From Deltaproteobacteria bacterium (lineage in GTDB: Bacteria > Desulfobacterota > Desulfobacteria > Desulfobacterales > Desulfosarcinaceae), in NCBI GenBank assembly GCA_021824175.1, contig JAKALP010000014.1, positions 96,333 to 160,332 on the forward strand: a stretch of 64,000 nt of DNA, written 5' to 3'. Made by a program: the position numbers and the translations under genes. Under the pieces are notes generated by a model, which saw nothing but the letters and a program-made list of their open reading frames with translations, was not told the DNA's origin and did not search any database. Positions 62,749 to 64,000 of the stretch are shown here, one piece after another; the first letter of the stretch is position 1, and the number at the start of each line of letters is the position of its first letter.

Positions 62749-63969
62749 ATGGAGAAAGAGTTGATAAAAAAGCGATTCGAACTTATGGCGCCACTGCTCA
62801 ACGAAAGGCAACTGCGGCTCTTCGTTGCTGCCGAGGCGCTGGCCCTTGGCCGTGGGGGCATCTCCTTGGCATCCCAAGCAACAGGAGTTTCGCGGCCGAC
62901 GATCACAATGGGGTGCAAAGAACTTCTTGACCAAGAGGCAAATGAGTCCGCTAAAAATTCCCTCGCAGTGCGTGTGCGCAAGAAAGGCGCGGGCAGAAAG
63001 CGTACCGTCGAGGTTGACGAAACACTTCGAAGCGACCTGGAGGGACTTATTGAGCCCGTTACCAGAGGAGATCCGGAATCGCCATTGCGTTGGACGGCCA
63101 AAAGTGTGCGCAATCTCTCGGACGAATTGAAGAAAATGGGACACAATGCCAGTCACCGCATGGTGGCTGATCTGCTTCACGAGATGGATTATAGTCTGCA
63201 GGCAAACCGAAAAACAACCGAGGGAAGCTCGCATCCTGACCGCAATGCCCAGTTTGAGTACATTCACGGCAAGGTCAAGCAGTTTCAGTCTTGCAGTCAG
63301 CCGGTGATTTCCGTGGATACAAAAAAGAAGGAACGCGTGGGCGACTTTAAAAATAGCGGACGAGAGCTCAGGCCGAAGGGCAACCCTGAAAAAGTCCGAA
63401 TCTACGACTTTGAGATTCCGGAGCTTGGAAAAGTGGCCCCCTACGGGGTCTACGACCAGACCCGTAATGCAGGATGGGTCAATGTCGGGACTGACCACGA
63501 TACAGCGACATTTGCAGTGGAGAGCATCCGCAAATGGTGGAATACCATGGGGCTGCAAGCTTATCCTAAGGCGGGTCGTCTTCTGATTACGGCTGACGGT
63601 GGGGGCAGCAATGGGACGAGAGTTCGACTCTGGAAGATCGAGCTGCAGAGGTTTGTCAACGAAAGTGGTCTCATCGTATCGGTTTGTCATTTTCCACCAG
63701 GCACCAGCAAATGGAACAAGATCGAGCATCGCCTTTTTTCCTATATCAGTCAGAATTGGAGAGGAAAACCTCTTGTGAGTCATGAAGTAATCGTTAATTT
63801 AATCGCTTCAACGAAAACCCGCACCGGCCTGACAGTTAAATGTGAGCTCGATACCAAGAAGTATCCAAAAGGAATCAAAGTTTCGGATGAGCAGTTGCGC
63901 CAGCTCAACATCATCCGTGATGAATTCCATGGAGAGTGGAACTATTCGATGCATCCACAACCTGCATGA
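62749..63969 (+). CDS. ISAzo13 family transposase
   Basis: 406 residues. A helix-turn-helix region is near residues 40-60 ('ISLASQATGVSRPTITMGC'). The catalytic triad is readable as D190 in 'ISVDTKKKE', D283 in 'ITADGGGSNGT' and E326 in 'NKIEHRLFSYI', with 'HFPPGTSKWNKIEH' as the family signature. The frame is intact, so the element may be active. It is the only transposase in the window. The C-terminal 'LDTKKYPKGIKVSDEQLRQL' is typical of the family. Confidence 0.95.
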   Translation: MEKELIKKRFELMAPLLNERQLRLFVAAEALALGRGGISLASQATGVSRPTITMGCKELLDQEANESAKNSLAVRVRKKGAGRKRTVEVDETLRSDLEGLIEPVTRGDPESPLRWTAKSVRNLSDELKKMGHNASHRMVADLLHEMDYSLQANRKTTEGSSHPDRNAQFEYIHGKVKQFQSCSQPVISVDTKKKERVGDFKNSGRELRPKGNPEKVRIYDFEIPELGKVAPYGVYDQTRNAGWVNVGTDHDTATFAVESIRKWWNTMGLQAYPKAGRLLITADGGGSNGTRVRLWKIELQRFVNESGLIVSVCHFPPGTSKWNKIEHRLFSYISQNWRGKPLVSHEVIVNLIASTKTRTGLTVKCELDTKKYPKGIKVSDEQLRQLNIIRDEFHGEWNYSMHPQPA

Positions 63970-63971
63970 AA

Positions 63972-64000
63972 TGTAAAATTTATTTTGTGACGATTACTAA
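63972..64000. repeat. Right terminal inverted repeat of the IS
   Basis: Ends exactly at the last base of the window. It matches the left end at 24 of 29 positions. Confidence 0.7.

Larger units (their letters stand above)
62692..64000 (+). mobile_element. ISAzo13-type insertion sequence
   Basis: The ends 62692-62720 and 63972-64000 are inverted copies over 29 bp with five mismatches; the core GTCACAAAATAA is exact. One transposase gene lies between. The right end coincides with the window end, so target duplication cannot be read. The left end contains the LUD stop codon. Confidence 0.8.

Noticed and set aside
62716..63783. A 355-codon frame antisense to the transposase
   Set aside because: No motif; transposase on the + strand has its full catalytic triad and terminal repeats.
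1..64000. CRISPR arrays, tRNA or rRNA genes
   Set aside because: No regularly spaced repeat array, clover-leaf or rRNA-like sequence was seen on reading the window.

Overview
This window looks like the chromosome of a Desulfobacterota (deltaproteobacterial) sulfate-reducer-type anaerobe. The main evidence is an AhbC-HemB-AhbD cluster for the siroheme-dependent alternative haem pathway, an RnfB-type ferredoxin protein fused to an NAD(P)-oxidoreductase-like domain, an FrhB-like iron-sulfur flavoprotein, and an abundance of PilZ, HD-GYP and MglA/Roadblock regulators. The assignment rests on gene content only; no rRNA or tRNA gene was seen.

Bases 1-20962 are an exopolysaccharide locus read on the + strand. 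It holds a cut-off GT2 transferase, a GT-B-like protein, a Wzx-type flippase, an MBOAT/SGNH acylation pair, a Wzy-like polymerase, a KpsS/KpsC-like transferase, a B12-binding radical SAM enzyme, another GT2, a short Wzz, a WecA/TagO-type initiating transferase with an extra cytoplasmic domain, a very long OPX export protein with eight SLBB repeats, and two unrecognised outer-membrane proteins. Together they cover initiation, assembly, acylation, flipping, polymerisation, length control and export. A terminator (21054-21087) and several palindromic repeats close the region.

Bases 21234-39418 hold housekeeping and signalling genes: sppA and polA (- strand), a Cys-rich zinc-ribbon protein, a soluble Ser/Thr kinase next to a Gly-rich protein with a degenerate GGDEF domain, an FrhB-like protein (- strand), an alpha/beta hydrolase, a NUDIX hydrolase, a glycerate 2-kinase, a DUF2156 protein, a 1221-residue hybrid histidine kinase and a PAS-HD-GYP protein.

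Bases 39668-44802 encode a variant ClpX followed after 17 bp by ahbC, hemB and ahbD. Bases 44997-51926 form a regulatory neighbourhood: a CBS-ACT protein, an AMIN membrane protein, a coiled-coil protein, a TPR/CNB-like/PilZ protein, a MinD/ParA-type ATPase and a divergent PilZ protein, then a well-formed sigma70-type promoter driving a Roadblock (MglB-like) protein, an MglA GTPase and a coiled-coil protein. This is the best candidate here for an uncharacterised cell-polarity or surface-motility system.

Bases 52021-58094 hold purine salvage genes, mostly on the - strand: adenine deaminase, two tandem MTA/SAH/adenosine deaminases and a trimeric-type purine nucleoside phosphorylase, with a HAD phosphatase on the opposite strand. 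Bases 58463-62694 hold a DRTGG protein, the RnfB fusion, an RseC-like protein, a zinc-ribbon/PilZ protein and a LUD protein. The window ends in an ISAzo13-type insertion sequence whose left end lies on the stop codon of the LUD gene.
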